Numbered from the stretch's first letter, positions 23,055 through 35,786 are shown. The stretch: DNA of 64,000 nucleotides from Emydura subglobosa (GCA_007922225.1 ML680053.1:7920217-7984216), one strand, 5' to 3'. Program-made: numbers and translations. Notes: generated by a model not told the origin, from the sequence alone.

Positions 23055-23559
23055 TATAGGGCTCAACGAGTAGTGATCAATGGCTCCATGTCTAGCTGGC
23101 AGCTGGTCACAAGCGGAGTGCCCCAGGGGTCGGTGCTGGGGCCGGTTTTGTTCAACATCTTCATTAATGATCATGGGGATGGGGTAAATTGCACCCTCAG
23201 CAAGTTTGCAGATGACACTAAGATAGGGGGAGTGGTAGATGCCCTGGAAGGTAGGGATAGGATACAGAAGGACCTAAACAAACTGGAGGATTGGGCCAAA
23301 AGCAATCTGATGAGGTTCAACAAGGACAAGTGCAGAGTCCTGCACTTTGGACGGAAGAATCCCATGCACAGCTACAGACTGGGGACCGATGAGCTAGGCA
23401 GCAGTTCTGCAGAAAAGGACCTGGGGGTTACAGTGGATAAGAAGCTGGATATGAGTCAGCAGTGTGCCCTGGTTGCCAAGAAGGCTAATAGCATATTGGG
23501 CTGCATTAGTAGGAGCATTGCCAGCAGATCGCGGGAAGTGATTATTCCCCTCTATTGGT
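23055..23559 (+). pseudogene. CR1 ORF2 reverse transcriptase, middle part
   Basis: This continues the frame from before the hAT insertion. It contains motif B ([11 protein letters not shown], from about 23116) and motif C, FADD (23205-23216), the catalytic aspartate pair of reverse transcriptases. The thumb-side block RFNKDKC follows (about 23314). These motifs are intact here, unlike the minus-strand copy at 60-61 kb. The frame ends at TGA near 23559 because a few bases are missing where the family normally continues, shifting the frame. Confidence 0.9.
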
Positions 23560-24003
23560 GAGGCTGCATTTGGAGTATTGTGTTCAGTTTTGGGCCCCCA
23601 CTACAAAAAGGATGTGGACAAGTTGGAGAGAGTCCAGCGGAGGGCAACAAAACTGATTAGGGGGCTGGAGCACAAGACTTATGAGGAGAGGCTGAGGGAA
23701 CTAGGCTTGTTTAGTCTGCAGAAGAGAAGAATGAGGAGAGATTTGATAGCATCCTTTAACTACCTGAAAGGGGGTTCCAGGGAGGATGGAGCTAGGCTGT
23801 TCTCAGTGGTGGCAGATGACAGAACAAGGAACAACAGTCTCAAGTTGCAGTGGGGGAGATCTAGGTTGGACATTAGGAAAAAACTTTTCACTAGGAGGGC
23901 GGTGAAGCATTGGAATGGGTTACCTAGAGAGGTGGTGGAATCTCCATCTTTAGAGGTTTTTAAGCTGCAGCTTGACAAAGCTCTCGCTGGGATTTTTAGC
24001 TGA
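23560..24003 (+). pseudogene. CR1 ORF2 C-terminal part
   Basis: This is the C-terminal region of CR1 ORF2. It is separated from the preceding segment by two frame changes: one near 23559 and one in the C-run near 23596, where one base appears to be missing. From 23578 it stays open to the natural ORF2 stop TGA at 24001-24003. Recognisable conserved words are [11 protein letters not shown] and [11 protein letters not shown]. The 3' untranslated tail follows directly. Confidence 0.9.
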
Positions 24004-24075
24004 GGTTAGTCCTGCTTTGAGCAGGGGGTTGGACTAGATGACCTCCTGAGATCCCTTCCAACTCTATGATTCCAA

Positions 24076-24961
24076 GACAGAGTGTAAGACCAGATTCAGA
24101 TATATAGATGCAACTCCCAATGAGGTTAATTCAGTCATATCCATGTATTAGTAGGAAAAAATGGTTCCACACGCTTCAGCTGCAATTCCCACAGATTTCC
24201 CCATATTCTTTCAAGATTCCCTGCTTATATTTATATATCCTGATAATACTCAGATTTTTTTTACAGTTCAATAAACTTCCCAATATTAAGAGATATGTCA
24301 CAATGAGGTTTAAAGACTGTATTATTCACATAATTTCTAGTTATGCACACTACTCAACAAACTAAAACTTGAGGCACATTAGTGCTATTTTGTTATGTCA
24401 AAAAGCTCTTGTGACCACCCTAATTTGACTATAAGTGTAAGAAACACTCATTAAAATCTAATGTCAGACTCAAAGCTGGCATGAACTTTCATTATGCAAA
24501 CATGAAATCGACTAGAAGGGCTAATGAGGGTAGAAGGATACCCCTGGTGTCAATAGAAAACAATCTATTTTTAACATAGCTCTCCTTCTGGGAATTTCCT
24601 CGTCTACAACAAAGATTTTATTTACTGATTTTCTGTTACTTGTTGGGCTGAATAATCATGTAGGCATAGGAAAAAAAATAACAGTGAGGCACAGACAATT
24701 TATTTCTTAATTCTATTACTTACTTAGCTGAATGATTGCTATTATATTTGCTCTTCTCAAATTGAACATTAATTTTCACCAGTGCTTCATGATCATTGTA
24801 TGCTAAGAATTGACAATACAATCTGATTCATGGATCTCACATTCCTCTAATCAGACTAATATAGATTTACATAATTGTTTTCTCTATTTTTTAATTTAAT
24901 CTATGTTATAGTCAAAGTTTTAGCAGCTGTCCATCTGCTTGGAAAAATAAGAGTGGTGTGA
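24076..24961. other. Unannotated interval
   Basis: AT-rich sequence without recognised gene or repeat. Confidence 0.4.
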
Positions 24962-25172
24962 AGGCAGTGTGGCCTAATGAATATAATACTGAATTGGGAT
25001 TCAGAAAATATGGGGGGTTCTATTCCCAGCTCTGATACCGGGGACCATAGGCAAGTCATGGCACCTTTAAGATTCAGTTTCCCCATCTGTAAAATGAAAT
25101 TAACAATACTTACCTCCTTTCTAAAGCACTTTGAGATCTACTGATGAAAAATGCTATTCAAGAGCAAGGTTC
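24962..25172 (+). mobile_element. MIR-type SINE
   Basis: The tRNA-like head GTGTGGCCTAATGAATA is followed by TTCTATTCCCAGCTC (B-box region), CAAGTCATGGCACC, GTTTCCCCATCTGTAAAATG and the tail AAAGCACTTTGAGATCTACT. The copy is nearly full length, and this order is diagnostic of the family. Confidence 0.85.
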
Positions 25173-26524
25173 TGCTGTTACAGATATTATAAGCCCTAGT
25201 GACTTCCTTGTGATCTTCTTAGACATGGGTCACAAAATTTGAAACAGTCCCTGACTACCAGGTCTTGAGTCTGTTTTTTAACAGTTAGCCTTTATCATTC
25301 CTTAATCATTGCAAACACTGGTAGAAGAAGAATTAAAGTCCATGGTAAATTTCAGACTGTCACTGCTTTCATCCACTTTTATCCACTCCTCATTCTAGTC
25401 TCGGAAATAATTCATCACTAATCCACATCTGTTCAGGACAGAAATATAATGATGATGGAAAAGCTTTGCTTATTTGCTTATTTCTCTGTTTGATACTTTT
25501 CTTGGGATCTGAGGAGAAATTGGCATGTTGTAAAAAGGACCATGTTATGAATAAGGAATGGTTTTCAAGTAAGCCAAGGTGTTAAAATAGAGCTTTCTTT
25601 GGGAAAGGGGACCTCAAACCACAGTATATAGTAACATACTAGTGGAGCTACCTTAAGGAACAAGTATATTATGCATGCCCAAACTATCATGACACTGAGG
25701 TTGTATGTTTAATCTGAGATGTTATTGCAAATCTGGAGCAAATTATTTTTCTAGTGAGAGACGGCATGACCTCCATCTCCCGTTAGCCTGAGGAGAATCA
25801 TATCCCACCACATACTTTCTAATTATTACAGCAAGAGGCTGTAATTTAAAGAGCGTTTCACCTTGTGGAAGCCAGCATGAAAAATTAAGGTAATCTAATG
25901 TTTAAAAATAAGATTTAAAATAAAGCAGTGGAAAACAAACATTAAAGAATACAAATTTTTCTCTCTTACAGATATTAACCCATTATTATGTGAATTTCAT
26001 TGTTTTGCTAACACATCTGCATAGTATGCAAAAAAAGGCAACATGGAACTTGGAACCAAGAGATAGGAATTTCTGAGACTTTCCCTAGCACTGACTTGCT
26101 TTGTGGTCTTAAGCAAGTCAGGATGTGATGGATAGGCAAATGACTGGTTAAACATAATCTGATGCAACAGAAGAATAAAGACCAGAATTAGGTAACAGAT
26201 GCACAGGGATGTGTGTTCCTGACTCTGATTACAGCAGTGCTATGGTGAATCTTTGCAGAATCAATATGAGACTACACCCTATTGTGTTATTAAACATCAA
26301 CATCTCCCATAAAACAAAACTTATGCTGCAGTTCAACAAAGTACATAAGCACACGTATATCTTGAAGCACATGAGTAGTCAGAAAGAGGAGGAGAAAGGG
26401 TAGTGAATCATCTAGTTCCTTAGAATGACGTGAATGGAATTACTCACAAGTTTAAAGTTAGGCAAGTGCCTAAGTATTTGCTGAATCAGGTCCTAAATTA
26501 ATAATTAATAGGTAGATCTTATAT
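25173..26524. other. Mostly unannotated, with weak MIR and MITE traces
   Basis: At about 26040-26125 the phrase GACTTGCTTTGTGGTCTTAAG then CAAGTCA suggests a decayed MIR head. At about 26415-26500, GTTTAAAGTTAGGCAAGTGCC then TTTGCTGAATCAGG resembles one half of a palindromic 'TGCTGAATCAGG' MITE also present at 59335. No gene was seen. Confidence 0.4.
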
Positions 26525-26732
26525 GACCCTTTTCACTGGTAGATCTCAAAGCTCTTTATAAAGGTGGTCAGCACCATTATCTTCATTTTACAAATGGGGA
26601 AACTGAAGCACAGAGTGATTGCATGACTTGCTCAAGTGCAACCCAGCAGGCCAATGGCAGAGCCAGGAATAAAACCCAGGTCTCCCAAGTCCCACTCTAG
26701 TGTTCTGTCTACTAGCCCACAGTGTCTCCAAA
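26525..26732 (-). mobile_element. MIR-type SINE
   Basis: On the plus strand AGATCTCAAAGCTCTTTATA, then TTTTACAAATGGGGAAACTG, then GCAGAGCCAGGAATAAAACC and TCTACTAGCCCACAGTG is a near-complete MIR in reverse orientation. Confidence 0.85.
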
Positions 26733-27039
26733 TCAGCACTACCCTGAACATGTTACCATTTGATATCTTTTCAAGAACTATATTCTGAAATTCTGTTTTC
26801 CATAGATTAATAAATTGTTAAAAGAGTATGTTAAGTAAGGATGAGAAGTCTAGGGTAGCCACAGCTAAAATATATCAACCTCGGATGTACAGTCCCTAAT
26901 TTGAGGATATTACTCATGTATATTAAAATACCACTTAAACTATGATTCATTTGCCACTAAGTGAACTGTATGTTTATCAAAGTCTCAAAAAGGAAGTAAA
27001 GAAACCCGACTGGACTGAAGATTTCTCTCTCTTAGGCAG

Positions 27040-27382
27040 CAATATGGCCCCCATCACTGTAGTGTCTGAGTGCCTCATAGTTTATCCTCATAACTCCCGT
27101 GTGAGGTAGGAAAGTGCTGTTATCTCAAGTGAGGCAGAGAAAGACTAAGGCCCATATATTTTAAGGTTTATGGCACCTAAAGATAGGAGCCTAATGGGTG
27201 CTTTTGTAAATCTCATTAGATTCCAATCTGCATTTTCAGGCACCTAAAATACCTTTAAAAATCTGGCTGTAACTATCTTGCCCAAGGTCATACAAGAAGT
27301 TGGTGAAAGAGCATGAAATTGAAGCTGCAGATCCCATGTATTTAGACTAGCACCTTAACCACTGAACCATCCTTCCTCATCA
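27040..27382 (-). mobile_element. MIR-type SINE with internal insertion
   Basis: Tail side: TATGGCCCCCATCACTGTAG, CTCATAACTCCCGTGTGAGG. Head side: CTTGCCCAAGGTCATACAAG, then ACCTTAACCACTGAACCATC. The two sides are separated by about 120 bp of 'GGCACCTAAAGATAGGAGCC' type sequence (27155-27270), probably a separate MITE inserted into the SINE. Confidence 0.75.
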
Positions 27383-27899
27383 TGAATGGATGCAGCTTCT
27401 CAGTCTTTACTCAGCTGTACAGGGCAGATAGCAGGAGTAAGGCTCTCCATTACTCCCCAGCTCAGACTGTGACACTGGATGAAGTACAGCTGTTTGCTCA
27501 ATGCTCACTGCTGTGAACAACTGGGCAGGGAGGTGGATTCAAGGGGTGAGGAGTGGGAGAAGTCCTGGCTTCCCTATAAACACCAGCCACGTGCACAGTG
27601 TGGAATAAACTGCTTCACAGCAAGAGGTGGAGTAACTTATCCCTACCTCAGAGCGAGGGGAAGCAATCAGTAATTATGACTTTCTGAATCAAAATTCATT
27701 CTCTGGTTTGCCCTTGGGAGGTGTGGCTATAAGCTTTCCCTTAAAATCAGTGCAGAGTGCAACTTGATCTATGCCCCATTATGAGCTAATAATCAGTAAA
27801 TGTCTGTTTAAGTCTAAACAAATAAATAGTACATAAATTAGTTTCTGGGCTTGGATGATTGCCTAGAAAAACATAGATCTGGCTTTATTATTAAAGGAA
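27383..27899. other. Unannotated interval
   Basis: No gene or repeat was recognised. An open frame at 27479-27673 has no recognised domain. Confidence 0.35.
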
Positions 27900-28105
27900 G
27901 GCTGCTCCACTGGTTTGAAAGATAGCTTGATATTTAGGAGAGAAAGGTTCAGTTCCCTACTTTGCCACAGATTTCCTGTGTGACACTGGGGAAGTCACTT
28001 AGCCTCTTATGTTTCAATTCCACCATCTGTAAAGTCGGGATAAAAGAAATGCCCTGCCTCAGGGAGGATTAAAAACGTTAAAGATTGTGAAGTGCTGAGA
28101 TAGTA
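27900..28105 (+). mobile_element. MIR-type SINE
   Basis: TTCAGTTCCCTACTTTGCC, CTGTGTGACACTGGGGAAGT, CCACCATCTGTAAAGTCGGG and GATTGTGAAGTGCTGAGA appear in the expected order for a plus-strand MIR. Confidence 0.8.
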
Positions 28106-28289
28106 TAGTGATGGGGGACAGATATGTTCCCAAAATAGATACATAAAAACTGAACTTGAATCCATTATTTTCATGCAAATGTAATCAATTATCAAAATAA
28201 AAACTAAAAAGCAGTTTAGATGCAATGGATCAACAGAGATCTTATCTGTACCAAGCAATTTGTTTAATGAAATATATAGTTTTGGTATA

Positions 28290-29290
28290 TCAGAGAAACT
28301 TTTGGTGAGTTAAAATCTCTAACACTGATAGTTGGAGTTGATCAGAAAGTTTTGAAATAAACTTTTTCTTTGCTGAAAACTGGTCGCTTGTTTAAAATGA
28401 AAACTACACAGAAATATTTATTTTGATAATTTTAACAAAATGTTTTTTCCTTTCCCCCCAAATATTAAGTTGAAAAAATGGGAAAAAAAGAAAAGATGTG
28501 AGGAACATGAAAAATGAAGGTTGATATTTAATGAGCTAGTTAATAAGTATCAGACACGGCATGCTCCTTTTCCAACTTTGCAACTTTCTTGCTAAAATCA
28601 GAGACTTCACCATCTTCAAGATATATTTTACTTTTATTTATTCTTTCAATATTTGTTGGAAGCTACTGTCCCAGTAGTTCTAGGTCATACTAAGATGATG
28701 TGTATATATAATAAGCAAACCTCAGGAAAGTTCCCAATATAATTGACTTGCTTTATTAATCACTAAATCAATTTAGATTAAAAAGATATGAAAGCTACCA
28801 CAATGCAATAAAAATACCCAGCCATCTTTGGCAAATCCTCACCCTTAATCTACCCTCCAGAGCAGGTCAGGAATTGTTTTATTCCCCTGAAGAAAATGTT
28901 GACAAAAACAAGCAAAAAAAAAAAAAAGTTTTAATTTTTGACTTTTCAGTGAAATACTGAAAATGAAAATTTTTGGTTGAAAGCTGAAACTTTTTATTTG
29001 GAAATGCTACCACAGTGCATTAGGAGAGATGTGTTTGGGTGATTTTAATGTCCCAATTATCTTCTCTAGGCTGGCCAGCCTACATCACCCATGATACACC
29101 ATGGTCTGCGCTCTCACTGAGCCACTGTGATGTATAATGGGAGATGTACAAGTTTTGGGATTTTTCAATGGGAAGTCCAAATTTTCTGTGGAAGGGTGAT
29201 GCTTTTTGCAAAAGATTTTGTTTAATCAAAAACCCTATTTTCTGTTAAAAGTCAATTGATAGAAAATTTTCAACTAGTCCTACCACCTTC
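28290..29290. mobile_element. A/T-rich palindromic MITE-like element(s)
   Basis: Two A/T-homopolymer-rich arms (28290-28500 and 28900-29290) contain GAAAA/TTTTC-type inverted words. The centre of the right part has inverted phrases around ACATCACCCATGATACACC and GTGATGTATAATGGGAGATG (29070-29150). The organisation matches 53400-53905. The exact ends are not resolved. Confidence 0.4.
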
Positions 29291-32200
29291 CTCACCAAAA
29301 ATCTGCGATAACAGATGAGTTTTTCACTGAGTTCCATAGCTAAACACACATGTGCTCTCATGGGTCAAGCAAAATTGTTCCAGTATTGAGGTCCCTTTAC
29401 AGAGAAGAGGAATCTGTTCTCTTGAGTGCCTCCATTGAACATAGAGAGTGCCCCAGAGGTCGCCAGGTTCTAAACCCGGTAAGGCTTTATAGGTAAACTC
29501 AGCAACTTAAACTCACTGTAATTTTAGAGCATTACGTTTAATGACTATTACTCCAATTTAAGATCATCCTCTAAATAATGGACAAAGACTGGAGAGATGC
29601 TTGGAGAAATTTTGGAAGGCAGGGAGAGAAGGAAATACAGAAGGAGAGGAACATGGAGCACAGGGAAGTGAGGCTGGCCGGAGAAGGAGAGGGGAGGATG
29701 AGACAAACCAACCAATCAGCTGAGAGAAAAGAACACAATCTGCTAAATTCAATTACATCCAAAGGGGTGATACTGCTTCACACTCTGCCCTTTGTGATCG
29801 CTCATCTGGCTGAGCTAGGGATTTTGCTACCGTCCTGGTTCACACTCCTGGAGGGTTTGCTGAGGCCTAGAGTCTGGAAAATCTGGTCCACGAAACTGAA
29901 CCTCTCCCTGTTCTCCTGCTGCTGCTGTTGAGATGCTTGAATGACTGGTGTCAAAGTGAGCTTGAAATTGGGTCAAGATAATGTTACCCTTTTTTGTCCT
30001 GAGCAGTTAGCCGGAGTTTGGGGAGTTGTGGGTTGTTTCCAATAAGAGGAGAAATTGGTGATGGAGGCAGGTATTTCTTTGACACAATCTTGTTTGTTTA
30101 CAAAGAATGTGCACAAGAATGTTTCCTGGAGCACAGCAGGAATCAAAGAACAGGAGGCAGTTTCTTTGCTCACTGTTTCAAGCATCTTTCCAGCCAGCAT
30201 CTTTCTGCCTGCTTTCTGCCTCGATAAGGGCTCTCAAAACTCACTGCTCTGTAGGGTGCCAACTGAAAACAGTTCCCAGGTGGGAGAAGGGAAAGACAAC
30301 ATTTCAGATATGTATTTATTTAGAAGTGCCCTGTGGCAGCAGTAACTTATGCATTGCTAATTTCTGTACATGTGCGTGCTGCCTCTGCCATTCACACAAA
30401 GATTGACACATCCCCATGTTAGCTTAGCAATGCCATAACCTTCGCATCTTAGATGCTGAGCTGCTCTGAGCTATACAAACATGCCATATTTTGCAGCTAT
30501 TTAAATACCAGCTGAATGTAAAATGTGTTATTAAACATGTTTTTGAGTCTTTGGGCCAGATTCTGATAGCCTTACTCAAACTGAATAGCATTGTTATGGC
30601 AGGACCAACCAGTGCGCAGTGTCACACCATTGTTACATATTTTTTTTGGTTTGTTTGTTTGTTTTAAGCATGCAAGCAAGTGTTCAGTCTTTGGAAGATA
30701 TGTTTACTGTTGTTAGTTTTGTTATGCAATAATCCTTGGGGAGAAGCTGTGGCAGACAGCAATGAGTTTAGTCTCAGTTTTATTCTCTGTATTGGAGGCA
30801 ATTTCTGGAAATCAGACAATGATATTTGAGGTGAGATTTCTGGGCAAGAGGATTGTCTGCTTGCAGTTTGTGTCGGCCTCTGTTCCAAGATGTGTGTGCA
30901 TTTATATGAAGCAAATTACACTTAATTTCCCCACTCTGTTATGTTTTATCTTATGCCTTCTTTTCACTTAGAGGGGAAACAGAGGGAAAGTCACTTCAGT
31001 GCTAGTTTCAGGGAGATACTGCCTGTGAACATTTCTACACTATTTCTATATGGAAAGATTCAAAACAACAAGGTCCTGCCTAAATCTGGCCCCACCCCTC
31101 AGTCCCTATTCATATTTCTGATATTGACTGAGTCTGTGTGTGAGAGTTGTATGGGTAAATGAGATGCACTGCAATGCGCTGTGTCTCCTTAGTGCAAAAA
31201 ATCTTCTCCCCTCCTACTGGTGGGCTGCTTTGCAGAGGGGATATTTCTTTTGAAGCTCATTCATCGCAAAACCAAGTTCTTCTTGAAATAAGTCCCCACC
31301 CCCTCTTTACAGGAATTCTGAAATGATCTTTTCATACAACGCAGCCCACAGGTTCAGAAGACAGTTTTTATGAATCAGGGAAGGATAATAGACATTTTGC
31401 TGAGGAGGCAGGAACGATCTCACTAGGGATCACTGCTCATGAACTACCCAAAAAAGGATAAGGATGGGTAGAGGAGTACCCTCCATTTCAGCCATGAGTG
31501 GAGCTGGGTGGGTACAGGGAAAAAGGTTGCACCATATGAAAGGCTAGTGGAGAATTCCCTGAAGGAGGAATTCTGGTTGATCGGACAGAATTCCTTCTGG
31601 GGACTCCCACTGCAATGCAGCCTATCCAGCCAAGCCACCGGTTTAAAAAAAACCCAAAAAACCAATATGTAAATCGGGTCCGGAGGTAGAAAAATCGTAT
31701 CACCATGGCATTGTTATGCCAGCGCATGCATATTTCAAATGTGAAATGCTTTTTAATTCAATTTAATTAGCCATGCTACAGCTTAAAGTTGCTTGGTACA
31801 ATAAGTCAGACAGCTTCAGAATTTTCAAGTCCCTAGATATTGCCTCAGCCAAGCCAAAACAACTCACTTGTAACAGAAAAACACATCCACAGTGGGCACT
31901 AAATTGGTATTCTGAGGGATTATTACTCAAGATAGCGTAAAGGGGAAAGGGAGAAAAAGATCTGTGCAAGGGAGTGGAATTTGTCAGTTTTTTAGAATGT
32001 CTGTTATTCTTCAGAGAGCTTAGCATTTTAGCTACGGCCTTTTTGTACCTCCTTCCCCTATTGTGAATCCCACTAAATGAGTTATGTTAAATAGCCTCTA
32101 TGCTGTCTCAAAAACAAAAATCCCCATCACCACAGCGCTCTGGAAAGCAAATACTGGAGCATGTATCTTGCCAAAAATTGAGGTTTCAGTCTTCAACTAT

Positions 32201-32655
32201 GCTTTAATATAACATGTTTTTTTAGATTATCTCATGAGACATTTAGCAAGAATTTTATACAGCGATATAGAATCCTTGTCAATAAAGCTGTAAGTTTTAC
32301 TGACATATGTTCCAGTACAATATGTTTTCTTTTTATTAGAAAATGCCATGAATTGTTTTCTGCTTGGCAGAAAAGTATCTCGAGATACATTACCAGGGCC
32401 AACAAAAGATGGGGGACACACAAATAAAAGCAGCAAAAAAGTTACATGACAAAGAGGAAAATGGTGACTAAGTAATAAGAGTACTGCAAAGCTGTATATA
32501 ATCTAAACAAAAACCTTAAAATAACTCACATGTATTTTACCTTGCTAGTTTTAATGGCTCCCATTTTTAGGTGACACCATGCTGTCACCTACTGGTCATC
32601 TTTTTAGGTTGTGCTGTTTGATGAAGTTCAGTCACAAGCAAATAGGGTTTGTCTG
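29291..32655. other. Unannotated interval
   Basis: About 3.4 kb without recognised genes. A weak LINE-like phrase (GGTTCTAAACCCGGTAAGGC) lies at about 29466 and a 'GGGCCAGATTCTGATAG' MITE half at about 30553. Overlapping open frames at 29578-29931 and 30018-30406 lack known domains. Confidence 0.35.
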
Positions 32656-32659
32656 GAAA

Positions 32660-32750
32660 ATGTGGGGTTAGATTTTCAGCAAGTGTAAACCGGCACAGGC
32701 TCCTCTGGGAATCAATGGAGCTATGCTGGTTTACAGCAGCTGGGGATCTA
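32660..32750. mobile_element. Short palindromic MITE
   Basis: AGATTTTCAGCAAGTGTAAACC on the left pairs imperfectly with GGTTTACAGCAGCTGGGGATCT on the right around CAATGGAGC. This is a common small palindrome in turtle-like DNA; a half copy lies at 36970. Confidence 0.5.
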
Positions 32751-33033
32751 AGACTTGCTGCTACTAGAGAAGCTACGATGGACTCTCGATAACTAGCTCG
32801 TAAAGTCATAGATGACAGAGCCACTATGACTGAGTAGTTTGTGAAGATTTGTTTTGTAAACTAAATGCTCCTGGAGGTAGATTTCCCCTGACTGACGGCT
32901 CTATGGCTTTCAACAGGGACTCGTAACAGAAAGTCAGGGAAGTGGTTTGCTGCCTCATTCAGGGCATGCGCTTGGTGAGACCTGATTAGGGAGGAGCTAT
33001 ACAAGGAGTTATGGAAGCCAGGTGGTGTGTGTT
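32751..33033. other. Unannotated interval
   Basis: Nothing recognised. Confidence 0.35.
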
Positions 33034-33300
33034 AAAGGATACATCTATGCTTCAAAAAAAATCCGTGGCAGCGAGTTTTAGAGCCCAGGTCAACTGATTC
33101 GGCTTAGGGAGTTCACACTACAGGGCTAAAAATAGGAGTGTAGATGTCTAGGTCTCGAGCTCAGGCTCCAGCCTGAGCCCAAACATCTATGCTCCTATTT
33201 CTAGTCTTGTAGCATGAGTCCGGTCAGCCTGAATCAGTTGATCCGGCTCCAAGAGTTGCTGCCGAAGATTTTTTGTTGTTGTTGCAGTGTAGACATACCC
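33034..33300. mobile_element. Full-length palindromic MITE (hAT-like)
   Basis: The two halves are reverse complements over nearly their whole length, about 130 bp each. Matching landmarks include GTGGCAGC/GCTGCCGA, GTCAACTGATTC/GAATCAGTTGAT, AAAATAGGAG/CTCCTATTTC and the inner CTCAGGCT/AGCCTGAG. The ends are GGATACATCTATGC and GTGTAGACATACCC. Transcribed, it would form one long hairpin. It has no coding capacity. Confidence 0.75.
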
Positions 33301-34311
33301 AGAAAGTAACAAAAGCAAATTAGAATCTGCCACAAAGAGGTTAGGACTTATTAGGATGACCCAGTGATGTTTAATGAGTTTGGGAACATGTTTAGTCATT
33401 CACAGGTTTTATCATCTTTTATACTTTTGAAATGGTATCAGCTTAAAACCTTATACTCTTTTAAAAAAAAGGCTAGGAACTGAATTCCCCACCTTTTGCC
33501 TTTCCAAAAACTGCCGCCACCACATCTTTGTTGCACTTTGTGCAAAAATAGCTCTGTGCAGAAACAGGCCTTGTTTATATTTAGGATCCTAATATGAATA
33601 TTTTTTGTTCTTTAAACCATGGTTTCTCAAAGCATGAGCTGACAGGCACTTGGGTGGAGAAGCAGGTTATAGGAAAATAATAAATACCTTTATTGTCTGG
33701 GTATCCAAATCCGAGGCCTTTGGTTATGTTAAATTATATGGTCTGGATCATCAGTTGGTATAAATCATCAGAGTTCTACTGAAGTCAATTGGCATAGATC
33801 TTTTATCAGTGGAGAGGGATGCATTACTGACTGTGACATGCCGAAATGGTAGGAAGCAGTTGACCCTTATTTCCTGATCCCAGTCAACTGATGTGGGTCA
33901 GGATTACAAATGGCGTCACTGACTCTATAGGCTACTGTTATGCATACAAGTGGCCCAGTCATTCGTGAGTTCTCCAGACCACCACAGACAAGTAGCAATA
34001 AATCCTCTTCACCATAGCTTTATGGATGTTGTTTATCCCACATGTGCCACAGGGAAAAGCTACCATTAGGAATTTTGGAAGTTATGGTCTTTCTTATTGT
34101 GACTATTTGTTGTATCCTGCCAAAGATAAAGGCAAGTGCCCACATAATGGGACTGAGGTGGGCAAACCCTTAGGTTCATCCAGCACTCCACTGAAATCAA
34201 CTGGAATCTGACTCCGTACAGCTGTAAGGACCCATCTGGGTGGATCCCTTTGCAGGACGGAGGCCAATTGCGAAGGCTTCAGAGGGAGCTATGAAAACTT
34301 TGGAAGACGTG
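33301..34311. other. Unannotated interval
   Basis: No gene was recognised. A 'GGTATAAATCATCAGAGTTC' MITE-like trace lies at about 33758. Confidence 0.35.
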
Positions 34312-34555
34312 TTCTCGTGGACAGCACATTGGACTGTGAATCAAGAGACCTAGTCTTCTTGTCCTAGCTCTACCGTGGACCTATTGTTCCCTTCCTCCCC
34401 TTCTCCAGCCTTCGTCTGCTGTCTATTCAAACTGTACACTCTTTGGGGCAGGGACTGTCTCTCACCATGTGTTTGTACAGCCCATAGAATCAGGGGTCCC
34501 CAGTTAGGACTGGGAACCCTGTAGGCACCAGTGTAATCAAAATAATAATTCTCAA
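34312..34555 (+). mobile_element. MIR/CORE-type SINE with L2-like tail
   Basis: A tRNA-like head (CTCGTGGACAGCACATTGGA, then GAGACCTAGTC) leads to the tail CTCTTTGGGGCAGGGACTGT, GTTTGTACAGCCC and a terminal AATAATAATT. The middle is shortened. Confidence 0.7.
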
Positions 34556-35344
34556 AATGAACAAGAATCCCCTTTATGTTGATATATCATTGGCTGTATC
34601 ATTTCTACTATGGCGTCAACAATGAATGTCTTGTCTATTGAATTCTTAGAAGCATTCACATGCTTTTTAAAAAGTATCTTAAGCAGACCATTTCACTTGG
34701 CGGCCCTTGTGCCTACACACTATAAAAAAATACATCAATCACCTTTATGCAAGAAGTTTACAACAGAAAAGGTGTGGAATTATCAATTTGTCCAAAATGC
34801 AGTAAATGCATCAATCACATTGGCAGCAGAATAAAATCAGTTGAAGGGTAACATATGGCCAAGCCATAAAGAATACCCATAAATTCTATTAACCAAACCA
34901 GAATTATAAATAATAGTAGTATCTGGGGCACAGTGAGGCTACACATGCTAGTTAGGGGATTCCCAAAGTGCAAGGACCATCCTGACTTGCCTGGCTATGG
35001 GTAAGAGCCACTGAAATTCAAAAGCCTGAAACTGAGGTGTGTTCTAATTTTGTGGTGACTTGTAAAATTTACAAGGTTGGGAGGGGAGTTTGTTTTGCTG
35101 ATGGGTTTTGTGATGGTGGGGAGGAGGTTTGTTTGTTTTGCTTGAAAATTGACCCATATTTTGGAGTCAAATGGATCAATGTTCATTCAAAAGAAGGAAC
35201 CCATTTTGAAACATCCCCCTCATTCCCACCCATCTACCCTAAATTTATTTTAATGGAAGTTTGGTTTTCATATCACTCTGCCAGAGTGATGTGGTGACAA
35301 TCTAAGGATGTGTATTTGGATTTAAGGCAGGGTTGCAGATCTCT
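34556..35344. other. Unannotated interval
   Basis: No gene or confident repeat was seen. Confidence 0.35.
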
Positions 35345-35575
35345 CTAAGGTATTTGTATGGCCCCCATAACTGTAGTTTTGAGCACATTGCAATCTTAAT
35401 ATATTTATCCTCACAACACTCCAGGAAGACAGGGAAGTGATATTATCCCCATTTTACAGATGGGCAACGATGGTACTAAGTGACTTGCCCAAGGTTACCT
35501 AAGAAGTTTGTGTAGAGCAGGGACTTCAACCCAGGTCTGGTGGTGGCCTAGGCCTTGGACCATTCTCCCTTTCAA
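35345..35575 (-). mobile_element. MIR-type SINE
   Basis: TATGGCCCCCATAACTGTAG, TCCCCATTTTACAGATGGGC, AGTGACTTGCCCAAGGTTAC and GACTTCAACCCAGGTCTGG give a near-complete reverse-strand MIR. Confidence 0.85.
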
Positions 35576-35706
35576 TAGAATGGATTACATCCATTGTACC
35601 CATGATGTGCAGCTGCACTAGGGAAGGCAGTTAGATGCTACTGCAATATAAATATTAAATAATAATCGCTGCAGCAGGAATAAGTTGTCAACCATGAAGT
35701 TCTAAT

Positions 35707-35786
35707 GCCTGTGTCATGCAGGAGCTCAGACTAGATCATCGTAGGGGTCCTTCTGTGGTCCTTAAAATCCATAAATCTATTATAGG
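35707..35786 (+). mobile_element. CR1-type LINE 3' end fragment
   Basis: GCCTGTGTCATGCAGGAGCT, CAGACTAGATCATCG and TTAAAATCCATAAATCTAT form the CR1 3' tail also seen at 6325 and 56200. Confidence 0.75.

Larger units (their letters stand above)
22208..24075 (+). mobile_element. CR1 LINE, 5'-truncated, interrupted by a hAT element
   Basis: The element spans the reverse-transcriptase and C-terminal parts of ORF2 plus the 3' tail ending CAACTCTATGATTCC. It is split by a 286-bp insertion at 22761-23046. Removing that insertion and one copy of its target duplication restores continuous CR1. The endonuclease half is absent, the usual result of incomplete reverse transcription. It is oriented opposite to the CR1 copies at 20243 and 59911. 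Confidence 0.93.

Noticed and set aside
29578..29931. 117-codon plus-strand frame
   Set aside because: The purine-rich start opens frames on both strands and the C-terminal CCCCC comes from a short CTG/TGC run; no homology recognised.
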